Below, piece by piece: positions 24,495 through 26,542 of a DNA stretch of 26,542 bases. A program made the position numbers and the translations under genes. This stretch comes from JAKJGV01 sp964617565 (GTDB lineage: Bacteria > Verrucomicrobiota > Kiritimatiellia > CAIQIC01 > JAGNIJ01): the NCBI GenBank assembly GCA_964617565.1, contig CAZTYH010000044.1, positions 1-26,542 on the forward strand, written 5' to 3'. The notes below the pieces were generated by a model. It worked only from the letters and a program-made list of their open reading frames with translations, did no database searches and had not been told where the DNA came from. Each line of letters opens with the position of its first letter. Positions within the stretch are counted from its first letter, which is position 1.

Positions 24495-25334
24495 ATGCGG
24501 TTGTTTCCGAGACTACTACTGATGGGTGCCGCAGCGTTGTTGCTTGCAGGAAACGCCCGCTCCGGAACCTTTGTCCGGCTAAGGATTGTCGGCTATGCCA
24601 TGAATGCTTTCATTGAAGCGGAATTGCTGGACGACGAAAAACCTGTAACGGTCTCCAACTTTATGCGCCTGGTCGAATCGGGCTCTTTTTCCAACATGTT
24701 CCTTCACCGGCTGATGCCCGGATTTGTCATGCAGGGGGGCGGTTTTCGTGTAAACGCGGCCGGCAGCAACATTGAAGCTGTTCCCCACTTCGGAGCCATC
24801 ACCAATGAATTCGGCGTTGGCCCTTTCTATTCCAATGTGCGGGGCACCATCGCCATGGCAAAAGTCGGGGGCGATCCGGATTCCGCCACCTCGCAGTTCT
24901 TCATCAACCTTGCCGATAATTCCGTGAATCTGGACAACCAGAACGGCGGGTTCACCGTGTTTGCGCGCGTCTTGTCGGACCCCGCAAACATGATCTCCGC
25001 CTGGAACTCGATGAGCTACAGCAACGGGTATGTAGATGCCGGCGGCTCCTTCAGCAACCTGCCCGTGAATTATATAGGAACCAACATTCCGGCCTACAGC
25101 CAGCTCATCTATTGCGACGTCTCGTTCATGCAGGTCGCCGTTTCAAACAGTCCGTCCGGCCATCTCATTTCATGGAACAGCGCCGCGGGTCTCACGAACA
25201 TCGTTGAATACACTGAGCAGTTTGCCCCGCCCGCCTGGCAGCCGCTCATGGAAACGAATGGAACCGGCGCGCGCCTGGGCGTGACCGACACGAACAGTGC
25301 CGCCGCCCGCTTCTACCGCGTCCGGGTGAAGTAG
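24495..25334 (+). CDS. Secreted cyclophilin-type peptidylprolyl isomerase with C-terminal FYRV module
   Basis: Extracytoplasmic proline cis-trans isomerase of 279 residues. A signal peptide (1-23, MRLFPRLLLMGAAALLLAG) is followed by a cyclophilin domain (about 25-200) with FLHRLMPGFVMQGGGF (69-84, catalytic R72, F77, Q80) and GTIAMAKVGGDPDSATSQFF (117-136). Residues about 215-279 form a separate C-terminal module, LISWNSAAGLTNIVEYTEQF to AAARFYRVRVK, which resembles the end of the large protease in this window. The cyclophilin core has insertions of N, S and G rich loops (SNGYVDAGGSFSNLPVNY). It is probably co-transcribed with dapF, nine bases upstream. A role in folding exported proteins is inferred from the family. 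Confidence 0.9.
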   Translation: MRLFPRLLLMGAAALLLAGNARSGTFVRLRIVGYAMNAFIEAELLDDEKPVTVSNFMRLVESGSFSNMFLHRLMPGFVMQGGGFRVNAAGSNIEAVPHFGAITNEFGVGPFYSNVRGTIAMAKVGGDPDSATSQFFINLADNSVNLDNQNGGFTVFARVLSDPANMISAWNSMSYSNGYVDAGGSFSNLPVNYIGTNIPAYSQLIYCDVSFMQVAVSNSPSGHLISWNSAAGLTNIVEYTEQFAPPAWQPLMETNGTGARLGVTDTNSAAARFYRVRVK

Positions 25335-25422
25335 CCTGGCCCTGGCCGCCCGATTCTGCTCCCGCCGGTTGAAGTCCGTCCATTTTCGCGTACCTTTTTA
25401 CGAACAACACGGGGCGGGAGAC

Positions 25423-25881
25423 ATGGGTTGGCTTTTGGAGTTGGATCGGCGCGCGCAAGCCTGGATGGAGCGGTACGGGGTTCTACTGCTGCGCATCTCG
25501 ATGGCGATCGTATTCATCTGGTTCGGCGTGCTGAAGCCGTTCGGCATGAGCCCGGCGGAGCCGCTGGTACGCAAGACTGTGGCGTGGATGCCGGTTTCCG
25601 GGGACGCAATGCTGATCATTCTCGGCTGGTGGGAAGTCGCCATCGGCATCTGCTTCCTTTATCGCCCGCTGATCCGCCTCGCGCTGACGCTCATGGCGAT
25701 CCAGATGGTCGGCGCATTCATGCCGCTGGTCGTTCTGCCCGCCGACTGCTACGTCCGCTTCCCGTATCAATTGACCATGGAAGGACAATACATCATCAAG
25801 AACCTGGTCCTCATCGCCGCTGCCATCGTCATCGCCGCCCACACCCCGCCCGCTCACATCCGCTGCGGGACGACCGGCTGA
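25423..25881 (+). CDS. DoxX/DUF417-like small integral membrane protein
   Basis: A 152-residue protein with four predicted membrane helices (about 20-38, 62-80, 84-104 and 124-140). The layout, an N-terminal amphipathic stretch, LLLRISMAIVFIWFGVLKPF (21-40), SPAEPLVRKTVAWMP (43-57) and GWWEVAIGICFLY (68-80), resembles the DoxX superfamily and especially DUF417 (RclC/YkgB-like) proteins. ATG 25423 is chosen because MGWLLELDRRAQAWMERYG is the natural family start and GGGAG lies just upstream. No catalytic residues are recognisable, and function is unknown; some relatives respond to oxidative stress. The stop is followed three bases later by the end of the putative attC site. Confidence 0.6.
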   Translation: MGWLLELDRRAQAWMERYGVLLLRISMAIVFIWFGVLKPFGMSPAEPLVRKTVAWMPVSGDAMLIILGWWEVAIGICFLYRPLIRLALTLMAIQMVGAFMPLVVLPADCYVRFPYQLTMEGQYIIKNLVLIAAAIVIAAHTPPAHIRCGTTG

Positions 25882-25884
25882 TGA

Positions 25885-25951
25885 CGTTCAGGCCTCACCA
25901 TCTCGGAAGCCGCGAAGCGGATTCCGAGTAGGGTGAAGGCAATGGTTGGGC
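25885..25951 (-). other. Putative integron attC recombination site (3' end of cassette)
   Basis: An imperfect palindrome of 67 bp with the attC plan, read on the minus strand: R'' GCCCAAC (25951-25945), 4-base spacer, L'' GCCTTCACC (25940-25932), a stem-loop core with CTCGGAA/TTCCGAG arms (25922-25928 with 25902-25908), L' GGTGAGGC (25899-25892), the 6-base spacer CTGAAC and the crossover G (25885). L'' has one base more than L', i.e. one extrahelical base on the correct arm. R'' is exactly complementary to the TTGGGC that opens the same cassette at 26276-26271. The bases beyond the crossover do not match GTTRRRY, as expected at the end of an array. Confidence 0.6.
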
Positions 25952-25962
25952 AGTAGTTTTGT

Positions 25963-26250
25963 TCATCTCCGGTCATAGGGACCGACGTTTTGGTTGACAT
26001 TGACATTGGTCACTTGGGAGGGGTGCGCACTGGTGCCGCTGCTGAACGCGTAAAACAAGAGAATAATCCAGCCCAGAATGGTCCATCCGAGGAACAGGTT
26101 CGTCACGAAGATGGCTCCTTTGCTTGGGTGATGTCGCAATCTCGCCACAATGGACGGCAGAAGATAAAACGCGACAACAAGAGGTAGAAGCACCCCGAAT
26201 ATGAGGATCCCCATGATTATGTTCAGCAGAACCAGATTCTCGCCTTCCAT
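25963..26250 (-). CDS. Superinfection immunity family membrane protein (Imm_superinfect-like), cassette-borne
   Basis: A 95-residue membrane protein starting MEGENLVLLNIIMGILIF. It has a first hydrophobic stretch (about 7-35) running into FYLLPSIVARLRHHPSKGAI (28-47), then NLFLGWTILGWIILLFYAFS (51-70) as the second helix. The combination of LP-x-I-A, a short basic loop, KGAIF and N-LFLGWT-x-x-GW marks the family named after phage T4 Imm, which in T4 blocks DNA injection by a second phage; most bacterial members are uncharacterised. The polar tail is rich in N, V and Q. AAGGAG lies 6 bases before the ATG; an upstream in-frame ATG at 26283 lies within the attC-like site and is rejected. The gene sits between two attC-like sites with its stop 11 bases before R'', the usual layout of an integron cassette. 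An immunity role here is inference only. Confidence 0.8.
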   Translation of the reverse strand: MEGENLVLLNIIMGILIFGVLLPLVVAFYLLPSIVARLRHHPSKGAIFVTNLFLGWTILGWIILLFYAFSSGTSAHPSQVTNVNVNQNVGPYDRR

Positions 26251-26270
26251 GATTTGCTCCTTGTTTCGAT

Positions 26271-26341
26271 GCCCAACGTTCATGCTGAGGCGACTTTTTT
26301 CGCTCCGGCGAAAAAAGGGAGCCTTCAGCCTCTAGTTCGAC
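26271..26341 (-). other. Putative integron attC recombination site (5' boundary of cassette)
   Basis: A 71-bp imperfect palindrome in the same orientation as the site at 25885-25951. Read on the minus strand: R'' GTCGAAC (26341-26335, one mismatch to RYYYAAC), 5-base spacer, L'' GCTGAAGGC (26329-26321), a core hairpin with a perfect 10-bp stem (CTTTTTTCGC 26294-26303 with GCGAAAAAAG 26308-26317 on the plus strand), L' GCCTCAGC (26291-26284), the spacer ATGAAC and R' GTTGGGC (26277-26271), a perfect GTTRRRY. L'' again has a single extra base. The L'-R' spacer is six bases with the shared TGAAC, as in the other site. The core stem resembles a terminator but has no T-tract downstream of it. Confidence 0.6.
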
Positions 26342-26410
26342 GCGTTGTTTGTTTCCCGAGACTTACGCTTTGCCTGTCGCACGTCTCCTTTGCAAGGAAA
26401 GAACAGGGTC

Positions 26411-26486
26411 GCGTCTCCAGATTCAAGATTTCGCCCCTTCACCAAGCGGCCCGGCAGCACTCTCCAATTCTGGAATCTGGAGACGC
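26411..26486. repeat. Inverted-repeat element near the right edge
   Basis: GCGTCTCCAGATTC (26411-26424) and GAATCTGGAGACGC (26473-26486) are a perfect 14-bp inverted pair, extended by GGGT and ACCC with one mismatch between. The 48 bases between show no convincing coding potential. It lies just upstream (minus strand sense) of the attC-like site at 26271-26341. The surrounding 26342-26542 contains no gene I can support, apart from a possible short C-terminus at the window edge. Confidence 0.65.
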
Positions 26487-26542
26487 AACCCCCTCACTGC
26501 TTCACTTGTCTTCGTATACGGGCGTTCCGAGAGGTGTATATC

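Noticed and set aside
25885..25951. Reading this attC-like site in the plus orientation, as belonging to the DoxX-like gene
   Set aside because: In both sites the extra unpaired base sits in the arm that is L'' only in the minus orientation, and the R'' pairs with the start of the minus-strand cassette.
26294..26317. Perfect 10-bp hairpin as an intrinsic terminator
   Set aside because: The A and T runs are within the stem rather than after it, and the hairpin fits as the core of the attC-like site.
26332..26460. Minus-strand frame with a possible GTG start that ends inside the attC-like site
   Set aside because: It is short, contains an arm of the inverted repeat, has no clear ribosome site and no recognisable features.
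26502..26542. Possible C-terminus of a minus-strand gene (YTPLGTPVYEDK then stop)
   Set aside because: Only about a dozen codons are visible; the wording looks protein-like but cannot be supported without sequence beyond the edge.

Overview
The window is about 60% GC and holds nineteen apparently real protein-coding genes, one of them cut by the left window edge and one interrupted by a 100-base assembly gap. It looks like a member of the PVC superphylum, most likely Kiritimatiellota, Verrucomicrobiota or a relative. That is inference from three things: a bacterial V-type ATPase operon in the chlamydial order E-DUF2764-A-B-D-I-K, a DapL-type diaminopimelate aminotransferase, and secreted proteins ending in a 'W...FYRV/YYRI' C-terminal module. 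No rRNA, tRNA, CRISPR array, insertion sequence or recognisable defence island was seen.

Layout. 1-773 (minus): 5' part of dapL. 967-9043 (minus): V-type ATPase operon read E, DUF2764, A, B, D, I, K, followed by a membrane protein with a TrkA-C domain; its promoter is at about 9096-9124. 9261-11412 (plus): a translationally coupled radical SAM protein and DUF4130 protein, a conserved but uncharacterised DNA repair or modification pair. 11480-14968 (minus): a large secreted subtilisin-like protease. 15183-15566 (minus): a YajD-like HNH nuclease, separated from the protease by an array of four hairpins. 15783-22248 (plus): a tightly coupled efflux operon, TetR regulator, outer-membrane lipoprotein, membrane fusion protein and RND pump, with a clear promoter and operator. 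22470-23447 (minus): a D-2-hydroxyacid dehydrogenase. 23676-25334 (plus): dapF and a secreted cyclophilin. 25423-25881 (plus): a DoxX/DUF417-like membrane protein. 25885-26341 (minus): a putative integron gene cassette with a superinfection-immunity-family membrane protein between two attC-like sites.

How the genes fit together. DapL and DapF are successive steps of the aminotransferase route to meso-diaminopimelate (lysine and peptidoglycan). The rotor-ring subunit of the V-ATPase keeps the polar residues that bind Na+ in Enterococcus NtpK, so the enzyme probably couples to sodium, and the K+-linked TrkA-C protein after it recalls the NtpJ K+ transporter at the end of the Enterococcus ntp operon. 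The RND operon forms one complete tripartite pump under its own repressor.

The most interesting items are the attC-like sites that define a 392-bp cassette, the sodium signature plus TrkA-C arrangement, the radical SAM/DUF4130 pair (whose apparent break is an artefact of a 55-bp duplicated contig end), and a set of intergenic inverted-repeat elements of several different sequences.
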